Assembly (NCBI GenBank): GCA_963761975.1
Contig: CAVXIR010000004.1
Span: 868,001-932,000, forward strand
Reading direction: 5' to 3'
Origin: JAMQPK01 sp963761975
Lineage (GTDB): Bacteria; Acidobacteriota; Vicinamibacteria; Vicinamibacterales; JAMQPK01
DNA length: 64,000 nucleotides
The notes under the pieces are model-generated. The model did no database searches. It saw only the letters and a list, made by a program, of their open reading frames with translations, and was not told the origin of the DNA. Shown in pieces: positions 35,628-45,476 of this stretch (position 1 is the stretch's first letter; every line of letters starts with the position of its first letter). Made by a program: the position numbers and the translations under genes.

Positions 35628-36298
35628 TGGAACGACATCACTTCCAGCAGGAGCTTGGCTCCCTCAAAGAGCGGCTGCTCGCCATGGGTGGTCTGGCGGA
35701 AGATCGGGTGCGCACGGCGATGCTGGGCCTGGTCGAGCGCGACGGCGATCTCATCGACGAGGTGCTCAACGGCGACATGCCGCTGAACGAGCTGCACATC
35801 GAAATCGACGATCTGTGCTTGAAGCTGCTGGCGCTGCATTCACCAATGGCGGCCGACCTGCGTGCCATCATGGCAGCCATCAAGATCAACAGCGATCTCG
35901 AGCGCGTGGGCGACATGGCGGTCAACATCGCGGAGGCGGCGCGCCGGTATGCCTCGCATCCGCCGGTCAAGAAGCTCATCGACATCCCCCGGATGGCCAC
36001 AACCGCCCAGCGCATGCTCCGCGACGCGCTCGATTCGTACGTGCGGGGCGACATGCAGCTCGCGCAACACGTGCTCGACGAAGACGACGAGCTGGATTCG
36101 CTGAAAACACAGGTGTTTCGCGAGCTCCTCACCTACATGCTCTCGGATCCGACCACCATCGAGCCGGCGCTCGATTTGATTCTCATCTCGCGCCACCTCG
36201 AGCGTGTCGGCGACCATGCGACCAACGTCGCCGAAGACGTCATCTTCATGGTCTCGGGCCGCGACGTCCGCCATCACGCGGCGGATCAACATCCCTGA
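35627..36298 (+). CDS. phoU: Phosphate signalling protein PhoU
   Basis: 223 residues in two tandem three-helix PhoU repeats. Each carries the conserved metal-site pattern: INSDLERVGDMAVNIAE in the first and ISRHLERVGDHATNVAEDV in the second. PhoU relays the state of the Pst transporter to the phosphate sensor kinase and restrains uptake. Translation is coupled to pstB. A block of CTACCAGCTA micro-repeats follows directly. Confidence 0.96.
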   Translation: MERHHFQQELGSLKERLLAMGGLAEDRVRTAMLGLVERDGDLIDEVLNGDMPLNELHIEIDDLCLKLLALHSPMAADLRAIMAAIKINSDLERVGDMAVNIAEAARRYASHPPVKKLIDIPRMATTAQRMLRDALDSYVRGDMQLAQHVLDEDDELDSLKTQVFRELLTYMLSDPTTIEPALDLILISRHLERVGDHATNVAEDVIFMVSGRDVRHHAADQHP

Positions 36299-36300
36299 CT

Positions 36301-36387
36301 AGCTGGTAGCTCGTAGCCCGTAGCTAGTAGCTACCAGCCAGCTACCGGCTACCAGCTGCTACCAGCTACCAGCTACCAGCTAGTAGA
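36301..36387. repeat. GCTACCAGCTAC micro-repeat
   Basis: Roughly eight imperfect copies, first in TAGCTCGTAGCC and then in CTACCAGCTAC orientation, between phoU and yacG. It could fold into a long imperfect hairpin and might act as a transcription end for phoU. Confidence 0.7.
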
Positions 36388-36395
36388 ATGTCCCC

Positions 36396-36572
36396 GTGCC
36401 AGCTCGGGTGTGTGTCTTTTGCCGTCGCGAGCCAGCGCAAGAGCCCTGGATGCCCTTCTGCAGCGAGCGCTGCAAGCTTCAAGATCTTGCCCGGTGGGTC
36501 GACGGTCGCTACCGCGTCCCTGCCGAGCCTGTTCAGCAAGACTCCGAGACGGACGAGGAGACGGACCGCTGA
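36396..36572 (+). CDS. yacG: DNA gyrase inhibitor / zinc-binding protein YacG
   Basis: 58 residues from a GTG start. Zinc ligands Cys6, Cys9, Cys22 and Cys26 occur in VCVFCRR and WMPFCSERCKLQDLARWVDG, and RYRVP follows, an excellent match to YacG. The known protein binds GyrB and blocks gyrase. The acidic C-terminal tail (QDSETDEETD) is typical of the family. It ends six bases before the citrate-synthase gene. The gene is short and easily missed. Confidence 0.85.
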   Translation: MPARVCVFCRREPAQEPWMPFCSERCKLQDLARWVDGRYRVPAEPVQQDSETDEETDR

Positions 36573-36578
36573 GAGCTT

Positions 36579-37863
<1,285 letters not shown>

Positions 37864-37867
<4 letters not shown>

Positions 37868-38838
37868 ACGGTTCCAGGGGTTCCAAGGTTCCGGTTCCGT
37901 GTTCAGGTTCCAAGGTTCGGGTTCGAGGTTCTGCGTCGGGGTTAGGTGCCCTCACAGCCGTTGTGCTTTTCGTGACCGCCTGTGTTTCTGCGCCGGAAGC
38001 CCAAAGCCCGAAGCCGGAAGCCAAGTTTGACTCCTCCAAAGCCTACGAGCACCTGCGGCAGATTGTCAGCTTCGGTCCGAGACCGGCCGGATCGCCCGCC
38101 ATCGAGCGGACGCGCGAATACATCACCGAACAGCTCAAGTCGCTCGGGATTTCAGTCGCGCGGCAGTCGTTTGTCGCGAAGACCCCCATCGGCGAGATTC
38201 CGATGGTCAACCTCATCGCGACGATGCCAGGGACGCGACAGGAACGGATCGCCATCACGGGACATTACGACACGAAGCTGTTTCGCGAGTTTCGCTTCAT
38301 CGGTGCGAACGATGGAGGGTCGAGCACCGCATTCCTCATCGAAATCGCCCGCGTCCTCAAGGCGCGTCAGAACGCCTTCACGATGGAGCTGATCTTCTTC
38401 GACGGCGAAGAGGCCACGCTCCGAGACTGGGGCGTGACCGACCATACATACGGCAGCCAGTACTATGTCGATAACGGCCGCAAGAGCGGGGCGCTGTCGA
38501 CCCTCAAGGCGATGGTGCTGGTCGACATGATTGCCGAGCGCTCTCAGCGCTTTCTGCGAGAGACGAACTCGACCGAGTGGCTCACCGACATCATCTGGTC
38601 GACGGCCCGCAAGCTGGGGCACGGATCGGTGTTCGTAAATGCGAGCACGCCGATCGAGGACGACCACATTCCATTCCTGAAGGCCGGCGTGCCGGCCGCC
38701 GACATCATCGATCTCGACTACCCCGCCTGGCACACGGCCGACGATACGCTGGATCAGACGTCTGCCCGCAGCCTGCAAATTGTCGGTGATGTGCTGCTCG
38801 CCTCGCTTCCCGCTATCGAAGCTCGGCTCGCGAAATAG
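37864..38838 (+). CDS. M28-family metallopeptidase / glutaminyl-cyclase-like lipoprotein
   Basis: 324 residues from the GTG overlapping the gltA stop. The lipobox VTAC lies near residue 41. The zinc-site pattern of the M28 glutaminyl-cyclase branch is visible: IAITGHYDTK, GANDGGSSTAFLIE, FFDGEEA, EDDHIPFLKAG and DYPAWHTADDTLD. It may remove or cyclise N-terminal residues of periplasmic proteins. The first 20 residues derive from a GGTTCCAAGG-type micro-repeat, so the signal region has been extended by repeat DNA. Confidence 0.88.
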
Positions 38839-38848
38839 CCCGAATCTC

Positions 38849-39049
38849 CTAAACTCCTGTTCCGTACGCCAGGAGCGCTATCAACATTGCGACGAGCACC
38901 AGCACGGCGAAGATCACGTACGCGATCTTCGGCCGTTTCCGTTTTGTTGCGATGTATGGCTGGTGGACGGCTTCTTGAACGGATGCGCCGCATCGGAAAC
39001 AGATGAGCGCCTTGTCGGCAATTTCAGTTCCACACGCGCGGCACTTCAT
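38849..39049 (-). CDS. Zinc-ribbon single-pass membrane protein
   Basis: 66 residues: an N-terminal zinc ribbon (MKCRACGTEIADKALICFRCGAS, two CxxC pairs) and a C-terminal transmembrane helix (IAYVIFAVLVLVAMLIALLA). Function unknown; similar small zinc-ribbon membrane proteins are frequent in Acidobacteriota. It lies convergent to the M28 gene and divergent from the rhomboid gene. Confidence 0.85.
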   Translation of the reverse strand: MKCRACGTEIADKALICFRCGASVQEAVHQPYIATKRKRPKIAYVIFAVLVLVAMLIALLAYGTGV

Positions 39050-39087
39050 CGTCAGTCAGGGCTCGGATTATATGTCACAATCGGCGC

Positions 39088-39744
39088 ATGATTCCGCTGC
39101 GCGACGTCATTCCGTCGCGGACATTTCCCTTCTTTACCGTCATTCTGATCGTGTTGAACAGCGTCGCGTTCCTGTTTGAAGTGTCGCTGCCCGACGGGGA
39201 GCGTCAATCGTTTGTGTTCACATACGGCCTCGTTCCAGCGAGATTCGACGTGCTTACGGTCTTCACATCGATGTTTCTGCACGGCGGGTGGTTCCACTTC
39301 CTGGCAAACATGCTGTACCTGTGGATCTTCGGCGACAACGTCGAAGATCGCCTCGGCCATGCGCGCTTCGTGGTGTTCTATCTGCTGTGCGGCACCTCGG
39401 CTGTGCTCGCACATGTCTGGGTTAACCCAGTCTCGACCATCCCAACGATTGGCGCAAGCGGCGCAATCGCGGGTGTGCTCGGCGCGTATTTCGTGCTCTA
39501 CCCGCACTCGCGTGTACTCGCGCTTGTGCCGCTGATCATCATCTGGGAGCTGATCGAGGTCCCCGCCATCATCTTTTTGGGTATCTGGTTCCTGATGCAG
39601 TTCTTCAGCGGAGTCGGCTCGCTGGCGAAGGCGACTGTGGAAACCGGCGGCGTCGCCTTCTGGGCGCACGTCGCGGGTTTTCTGGCCGGGATGGCGGCCG
39701 TTCTGGTGCTGAAAAAACCGTCGCGCACGCGGTGGGCCACCTGA
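39088..39744 (+). CDS. Rhomboid family intramembrane serine protease
   Basis: 218 residues with six or seven helices. The catalytic Ser is in TIGASGAIAGVLGAYF and the His in FWAHVAGFLAGM. The loop-1 motif FLHGGWFHFLANMLYLWIFG is diagnostic. It cleaves membrane proteins within the bilayer. The gene ends before two GC-rich hairpins. Confidence 0.94.
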   Translation: MIPLRDVIPSRTFPFFTVILIVLNSVAFLFEVSLPDGERQSFVFTYGLVPARFDVLTVFTSMFLHGGWFHFLANMLYLWIFGDNVEDRLGHARFVVFYLLCGTSAVLAHVWVNPVSTIPTIGASGAIAGVLGAYFVLYPHSRVLALVPLIIIWELIEVPAIIFLGIWFLMQFFSGVGSLAKATVETGGVAFWAHVAGFLAGMAAVLVLKKPSRTRWAT

Positions 39745-39777
39745 ATTTGGGTCGCAACGCAAGAACGCCAAGCCGCA

Positions 39778-39843
39778 GGGCGGGTCCTACTTTTTGGACC
39801 CGGCCCACGTACGTAGGGCGGGTCTTGCTTTTTGGACCCGCCC
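39778..39843. terminator. Two tandem GC-rich hairpins with T-rich loops between convergent genes
   Basis: GGGCGGGTCC/GGACCCGGCCC (39778-39806) and GGGCGGGTC/GACCCGCCC (39816-39843), each with a CTTTTT-containing loop. They lie between the rhomboid gene and the convergent C13-like gene and can act on both transcripts. The same stem sequence appears in the carD terminator at 55272. Confidence 0.6.
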
Positions 39844-39854
39844 TTCTGGGAAGG

Positions 39855-40818
39855 TCACTTCGCCGATCGGATCTGAGCTGAAATCTTCGCGAGCTCGATG
39901 GCGAGGCGCTCGAATTCTTCCTCGGTACTGTCCTGCGGGCATCTCTCCCTTACGGGCCTTCAGCTGCTCGATCTCGACTTCGATCTGGATGCGGCGCTTG
40001 TCGAGCGCGGCGACGGCGGGATTGGCCGACGCCGAGGCCGGCAGTGAATCGAGGAACGTCGTCCGTGCGATCACGCCATCGGCGCCGGTTGCCGTTGCCT
40101 CTTTTCCGACACCGTCGCCGTTGTCGTCGATGATCGATCGCTCGGTGACCAGAGTACCCTTCTGCTCGAAAGCCTGCTTCACGGCCTGGCTGGCGTAGGT
40201 GAACGCTTCCCATACCGACAGGCGGCCGTTCTTGTCGATGTCGGCCTTCGCCCCTTGATCGAGCGCTTCGATGAAGTACTGTGGAAACACGGTCGCGTAT
40301 TTCTGCGCGGCGGAATCGGTCGCCGCAATCACGATGCGGTTCTTGCCCGACAGCGCCTGCACGAACTCGAAGCTCGCGCTCGTCGTGTTGACAAACACCA
40401 CGCGTGCAGGCGTGCCCTCGAGCGTGGCCTTCCACTCGCGCGAATCCATATCTGGCCCGACGAGATTGAATTTGGCCACCGTCCCATCGTACGTCCCATG
40501 ACCGATCAGCACGAGGAGCAGCGTGTCGTCGGCCGTCAGCTTCGGCTTGAGCGACGCCAGCGTCTTCGTCACGCTTTCTCGATTCGAAACCGCGGTGCCG
40601 GCACCACCTTCGGAAAGCACCACGACGTGGTCCGCCGGAAATCCGAGGCGCTTCTCCAGCGATGACTGTAAGGACGAGATCCACGTCTTCTGGCTTTCGG
40701 CAAACTTCTCGCTGCCTGACACGCCCGACACGATGAGCGCATATCGTTCTTCTGCCGCAGCCGCGGCTGGTGCGGCGGTAACGGCGAGGAGCACCACCAG
40801 GGAAATGAGCGCGCGCAT
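39855..40818 (-). CDS. C13/caspase-like secreted protein without visible catalytic Cys; C-terminus frameshifted
   Basis: About 320 residues. The signal peptide MRALISLVVLLAVTAAPAAA is followed by a caspase/legumain-like alpha/beta fold with the His motif LLLVLIGHGTYDG. Where the nucleophile is expected the sequence is VVFVNTTSASFEF, without Cys. EF-hand-like calcium loops follow (DIDKNGRLSVWEAF and DDNGDGVGKE). One inserted base near 39945 changes the C-terminus; in the other frame a coherent ending, STEEEFERLAIELAKISAQI, runs to a stop at 39855. Read without correction the frame continues to 39787. It is translationally coupled to the TPR/HELAH gene upstream. It is probably a non-proteolytic or substrate-recognition homologue. 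Confidence 0.72.
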
Positions 40819-43250
40819 TATTGACCGATCACCTTCAGCAGCAATTCCTGAGCGCGGGGATAGCCGGGCGCCACTTCGATCGCCGCCAGCGCCGCACGGC
40901 GCGCCTGCACCTTGTCGCCAAGCGCGAGATAACTTTCGGCGAGGTCCGAGTTGGCACCGGCTGGATCGAGCGTTTTCGCAGCAATCGCAGCCCGGAACTC
41001 GCGCACGGCCGTGCGCGGGTCGCCCGCCTGCATCTTCAGCCGTCCAAGCGCGGTATGGTTTGCGGCATCGAACGGATCGAGCTGGGCGATGCGCTCGTAG
41101 GCCGACATCAATTTGGCCGCCGGTGCCTTCGTCACTTCATATTGCTTGACCAGCAGCCGGACGGCATCGAGATCGGTGTTCTCGTGCTGCAGCAGCTGCT
41201 CGAGCTCGCTGATGGCGCGCGCGTGATCGTTCCGCTCCACGGCCATCTGCGCCATCATCGATCGCGGGCTTCGCGGACCAGTTGCCATCGGCACCATTCC
41301 GGCAGCGCGCTCGAGCACCTTGAACGCCTCATCGATGCGACCGGCCTTGCGCAAATACTCGCCTAGCGCCACTTGTGCCTGGAAGCTGTCGGGAAACGCG
41401 GCCGCGACCGATTCAGGATTTCCCTTGCCAGGCTCGAGCTCCTTGGGCGGCTTCAACGCCTTGACGATGGAGCCGTATTTCGCGGTGAGCAGCTTGTCGA
41501 AGTCGGCTTGCAGCGTGTCGATGTCGACACCCAGGCCGGCCTTCAGAGCGGCTTCGCCTTCGAGCCCGTCACCATATGACACCAGCAGCTTGCGCAGCGC
41601 TCCCATGCCGTACTTTTCGACGATGTGTTCGGTCAGGATGGAAGCCTGGTAGTAGGCCAGCGAGATTTTCTCAGGATCCTGAAACGCCGCATTCAGCTCG
41701 CGCAGGGTCATGTGCTCGTTCATGCCGTAAGCGGCCACAAACGAAAGCTCGCCTTCGCGTCCCCATGCCGTCGATCCCAGCTTCTCCTCGTAGGTCGAGA
41801 TCCCTTCGGTCAGCCAGCGCGGTACACGCTGTTTCGACAACTGCAGCGTCATGACGTGTGCGAGCTCGTGCCACAGCGTGGGCGCCCAGTTGAAGTCACC
41901 CGGCGGGCGCGCTTTCGGCGAATCGAGCGTCACGACCCGTCCGAAGCAGGCACCGAGCGCGCCGATCATGCCGGGGAGGCCAACGGTGCGAACCGCGAAG
42001 TCGTCGTGCTTCGGGAACATCTCGATCAGGATCGGTCCCTTCGGGACGAACTGATACTTCTTCGAGAAGATGTCGAGCGCCTGCTGCGCCAGCGGCACGA
42101 CATACTCGCGCATCACCGGTGTCTCGCTGGCGTGACTCTTGAAGACGACGTTGCCTTCCGTCATCACCTCGAACTTTTCGAGGGAGTCGAGCATCGTCAG
42201 CAGGTTGAACGTCGTCTGATCGAACTTGTCGATGGCGAACGATTTCTCGAGCACCTGGCGGGCTTCGGCCTCGTCGCCGGTGCGCAGGAGCTGAACGCCC
42301 AGCGCCGAGAGCGTTCGGACGTCGTTTGGATCGATCTCGAGCGCCTTGCGGCTCAGCGCGACGGCTTCTTCGAATCGATAGTTTGCCGCCGCGAGCTCCG
42401 ACGGGATGCGATAGGCGCCGCTGAAGCGTGGGTTGATCTTGAGTGCAGCCGACGCTTCCTGCTCCAGGTCCGCATGACGATCCTCAATGTAGGCGACAGC
42501 GCCACTCCACCCGAAGGCGTCGAGGCTGACAGGATTGATGGATTTCGCCGTCGCGATCGATTTCTTGGCGGCCTCGCGATCGCTCTTGTCGAGCTCGAGC
42601 TGCGCCTTCAGCAGGTGCGCCTCGACCGCATTCGGATCGAGCGACAGCGCCTGCTCGACGGCTTTCTCGGCGCCGGGTGGATTCACATCGAGTAGCGCCT
42701 GCGCCATGCCGATGAGCGCAGGAATCCACTTGCCGTCTGCCGCGAGTGCATCCTGAAACGACTTTGCCGCCTCGGCGTTGTTGTGGACCTGCAGAAAGAG
42801 CTCTCCCCATCCTGTGTGCAGCGACGGGTCGTTGGGCGCTTTCTCCGTGGCGAACCGATAGGCGTCGTTAGCGAGCTGAAATTCGCCAAGCGCGCGGGCC
42901 GCGCGGCCTAGTCGAGCGTATTCGGGCGGCGACGTGCGGCCCCCCACCGGTAGGTCGGCAATGCGCCGAAGCAGCGCGCGCGATTCGTCGCCCCGCCCCA
43001 TCATCCCGTAGAAGAGACCCAGTTCCAGCGCCGCCTCACCGTCCGGAGCCTTCGCCGCAAGGGGCTTGAGGAGCGCCTCGGCCTCGGCGTACTGGCCGCG
43101 ACTAGCAGCCGCACGCGCTTTCACAACCACGGGATCGCTCACGCCCTGCGCGTAGGCCACACGGCTGGTTCGGCCGTCGGAAACAGTGCCGATGGCCAGA
43201 GCCACTGCAGGAAGCAGGAAGAGCGCGCCGCGCCAGAATCCGGATTTCAT
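40818..43250 (-). CDS. TPR protein with peptidase-MA-like gluzincin domain
   Basis: 810 residues. The signal peptide is followed by at least eight N-terminal TPR-like repeats (e.g. AEAEALLKPLAAKAPDGEAA, AALKINPRFSGAYRIPSELA). A central metallopeptidase domain contains LWHELAHVMTL (HExxH) and RWLTEGISTYEE with the third ligand Glu. More TPR repeats follow at the C-terminus. Such peptidase-MA-like proteins are periplasmic or secreted. The stop overlaps the start of the C13-like gene (TAATG), so the two protease-like proteins are made together. Confidence 0.88.
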   Translation of the reverse strand: MKSGFWRGALFLLPAVALAIGTVSDGRTSRVAYAQGVSDPVVVKARAAASRGQYAEAEALLKPLAAKAPDGEAALELGLFYGMMGRGDESRALLRRIADLPVGGRTSPPEYARLGRAARALGEFQLANDAYRFATEKAPNDPSLHTGWGELFLQVHNNAEAAKSFQDALAADGKWIPALIGMAQALLDVNPPGAEKAVEQALSLDPNAVEAHLLKAQLELDKSDREAAKKSIATAKSINPVSLDAFGWSGAVAYIEDRHADLEQEASAALKINPRFSGAYRIPSELAAANYRFEEAVALSRKALEIDPNDVRTLSALGVQLLRTGDEAEARQVLEKSFAIDKFDQTTFNLLTMLDSLEKFEVMTEGNVVFKSHASETPVMREYVVPLAQQALDIFSKKYQFVPKGPILIEMFPKHDDFAVRTVGLPGMIGALGACFGRVVTLDSPKARPPGDFNWAPTLWHELAHVMTLQLSKQRVPRWLTEGISTYEEKLGSTAWGREGELSFVAAYGMNEHMTLRELNAAFQDPEKISLAYYQASILTEHIVEKYGMGALRKLLVSYGDGLEGEAALKAGLGVDIDTLQADFDKLLTAKYGSIVKALKPPKELEPGKGNPESVAAAFPDSFQAQVALGEYLRKAGRIDEAFKVLERAAGMVPMATGPRSPRSMMAQMAVERNDHARAISELEQLLQHENTDLDAVRLLVKQYEVTKAPAAKLMSAYERIAQLDPFDAANHTALGRLKMQAGDPRTAVREFRAAIAAKTLDPAGANSDLAESYLALGDKVQARRAALAAIEVAPGYPRAQELLLKVIGQ

Positions 43251-43315
43251 GGAAAAACCATTATAGGGGCGTTAACCGTTTACGGTTCACCGTTTGCCTA
43301 CCAACCACCAACCAG

Positions 43316-43648
43316 CTACGCCCGATTGCCCCTGTTGTCGTCGTCCGGATCGTCGTTTCCAGCCGGCGCGGCGCCCCGCTCGTCGAGGAATACCATCGAT
43401 TGATGGGACGGAATCTCGAAGCGCTTGCCGCACGCCTTGCAGGTGACATCGTCGTCCATCCGGATGAGATAATCGCGGAGCTTCGCGAAGAGCGCACGGT
43501 CCCGGGCGTCGGCGCCCGACGGCAGGCTTTTCTTTTTGGTCCGCCGCATCCACCGCACCATGTACTCGTTGCGGCGCTTGCAGCGGGGACAGGAATATTG
43601 AGCGGGCCGCTGTTCGGGCCGCTCAGTAAAAAAGTCCCGTTCATCCAT
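43316..43648 (-). CDS. Zinc-ribbon protein of unknown function
   Basis: 110 residues from ATG 43648 (43666 is an alternative start). Two CxxC pairs, SCPRCKRRNEYM and TCKACGKRFEIP, are about 50 residues apart and would form one zinc site. The tail is acidic and low-complexity (AGNDDPDDDNRGN). It is soluble. The start codon shares bases with the divergent glycosyltransferase start (CATG), leaving no spacer between the genes. Confidence 0.72.
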   Translation of the reverse strand: MDERDFFTERPEQRPAQYSCPRCKRRNEYMVRWMRRTKKKSLPSGADARDRALFAKLRDYLIRMDDDVTCKACGKRFEIPSHQSMVFLDERGAAPAGNDDPDDDNRGNRA

Positions 43649-44795
43649 GAGCCCATCATATCGCATCGTCTTTTATGTCTCGGGACATGGCTTTGGCCAT
43701 ACCTCGCGGACCGTTGAGGTTATTCACGCCCTGCTCGGGGCACAGCCCGACGCCGATGTCGTCGTCAAGACGTCCGCGCCGAGCCGTCTGTTCGAGCGCA
43801 CGCTGCAGGGGCAAATCGAAGTCGTCGTGCTTCCGTGTGACAGCGGTATGGTCCAGGTCGACAGCCTCAACATCGATATCGACGCGAGCATTCGACAGGC
43901 GGCGGATTTTCAGGCGCAGCTGCCGCGTCTTGCTGAAACAGAAGCCACCTACCTGCGCGCCCAAGGCGCGGACCTGGTCGTCGGCGACATCCCTCCCCTT
44001 GGATTCGTCGCGGCAGAGGCGGCAGGGCTTCCGTCGATCGCTATCGGGAACTTCACGTGGGATTGGATTTACGAAGGGTATCGTGACGCATCGACGCTCG
44101 AACTCGCGCGCGATATCCGGCGCGCGTATCGTAGTGCGACCCGGGTGCTCCGGCTGCCGATGTCGGGAGGATTCGAGGGTTTGGAAGCCGTCGCCTGCGA
44201 TATCCCGTTCATCGCCAGGCGGTCGCGCCGTGACGTCGACGAAATCCGGCAGCTGCTCGGACTACCGCCACGCGCAGAGGGACGGCCGCTGGTTCTGATG
44301 TCCTTCGGCGGCTACGGCGTCTCAGGCCTCGACACGTCGGCTCTGGCCGCCTTAAGAGACTACACCGTCGCCACAACCGACTCACCAGCCAGGGAATACA
44401 CGATTACGCCGGCGCCTGGTCTCCTTTACATTTCAGAGCACGACCTGTACGGCTGCGGTTTGCGGTACGAGGATCTCGTCCGCGCTGCCGACGTGGTCGT
44501 CACCAAGCCAGGCTACGGCATCATCAGCGAAGCGATAGCGAATAACACTGCCCTGCTCTATACATCTCGCGGTCACTTCGTCGAATACGACGTGCTCGTG
44601 AAGGAAATGCCGCGGTACCTTCGTGCGAAGTTCATCGAGCAGGAGGATTTGCTCGCGGGGCGCTGGGAAGCTGCGCTCGACGCATTGCTGGCGCAGCCGG
44701 CACCATCTGAGCGTGCGCGACTGGATGGGGCAGAAATCGCCGCCCGAGAGATATTGTCGATTGTTAGGGGGTCTGACCACAGAGGCAGAGACTGA
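43647..44795 (+). CDS. Glycosyltransferase of the MurG/GT28-like GT-B fold
   Basis: 382 residues. The N-terminal VFYVSGHGFGHTSRTVEVIHAL resembles the glycine-rich loop of GT-B enzymes and the N-terminal part of L-arabinokinases; the C-terminal AADVVVTKPGYGIISEAIAN matches the nucleotide-sugar-binding region. The acceptor is unknown. A fragment of the GGGGTCTGACC palindrome family overlaps the 3' end near 44768. Confidence 0.85.
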   Translation: MSPSYRIVFYVSGHGFGHTSRTVEVIHALLGAQPDADVVVKTSAPSRLFERTLQGQIEVVVLPCDSGMVQVDSLNIDIDASIRQAADFQAQLPRLAETEATYLRAQGADLVVGDIPPLGFVAAEAAGLPSIAIGNFTWDWIYEGYRDASTLELARDIRRAYRSATRVLRLPMSGGFEGLEAVACDIPFIARRSRRDVDEIRQLLGLPPRAEGRPLVLMSFGGYGVSGLDTSALAALRDYTVATTDSPAREYTITPAPGLLYISEHDLYGCGLRYEDLVRAADVVVTKPGYGIISEAIANNTALLYTSRGHFVEYDVLVKEMPRYLRAKFIEQEDLLAGRWEAALDALLAQPAPSERARLDGAEIAAREILSIVRGSDHRGRD

Positions 44796-44840
44796 CGCAG
44801 AGAAGTTCTTTTCTGGCTCAGCGGCGGAACGATCGGTTCT

Positions 44841-45476
44841 CTAGAATCGAATATGGTGTACCCACGCTGGCGGCACGTTCACCCATACCCATTCACGGGC
44901 AATCTCCCTTTCGCCCAGGACGTTTTCGATTGCCTCGCCCACACGCTTCAGCCGATCGCGCTCGGAGCCGGCGCTCACAAACATCCTTGCGGGCCTCAGG
45001 AGAATGTACTGAAAAAACGACAGAATGCCGCCTGGCTTGAGCAGCTTGGCGTAGGCCTGCAGGATGGCACGCACGTCATCGGACGAGAAGTTGTTGAGCG
45101 GCAGCCCTGAGATGACAAGATCGAACTGTGCCTCGTGGCCGAGCTGCTGGACCGCCCCTTCAATCAGATGGCATCTGCTGGCCGCGTCGCGAAACGACGG
45201 CTTGTCCTCGAAGGCGCGCCGCATGTGCGCGGCAAACGTCGGGTTCAGCTCGACCATCCACAACTGGTCTTCGTGACCCATGCGATCGATGATGCATCCG
45301 GTGACCGCGCCCGTCCCGGGACCGGCCTCGAGAATTCTCTTCGGGCCTTCGCCGGATCCGACGTAGCGGCACAGCGCGTGGCCGAGTGCTCGGCCGCTCG
45401 GGATGACTGCGCCGGTCGTGTTGTAGCTGCGAAGAAACTGCGTCAGGAAGGTCTGATAGTCAGACAGCCTGCTCAT
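44841..45476 (-). CDS. SAM-dependent methyltransferase, Sinorhizobium-type phospholipid N-methyltransferase-like
   Basis: 211 residues. The SAM-binding motif I is ILEAGPGTGAVTGCII, followed by WMVELNPTFAAHMRR and DLVISGLPLNNFSSDDVRAI. This pattern, similar to rRNA adenine dimethylases, is that of Sinorhizobium-type PmtA, which methylates phosphatidylethanolamine to phosphatidylcholine. It overlaps the preceding methyltransferase gene by four bases. Substrate inferred from family resemblance. Confidence 0.8.
   Translation of the reverse strand: MSRLSDYQTFLTQFLRSYNTTGAVIPSGRALGHALCRYVGSGEGPKRILEAGPGTGAVTGCIIDRMGHEDQLWMVELNPTFAAHMRRAFEDKPSFRDAASRCHLIEGAVQQLGHEAQFDLVISGLPLNNFSSDDVRAILQAYAKLLKPGGILSFFQYILLRPARMFVSAGSERDRLKRVGEAIENVLGEREIAREWVWVNVPPAWVHHIRF

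Noticed and set aside
39950..40684. 245-codon minus-strand frame overlapping the C13-like gene
   Set aside because: Arg-rich out-of-register translation; the conserved fold is in the other frame.
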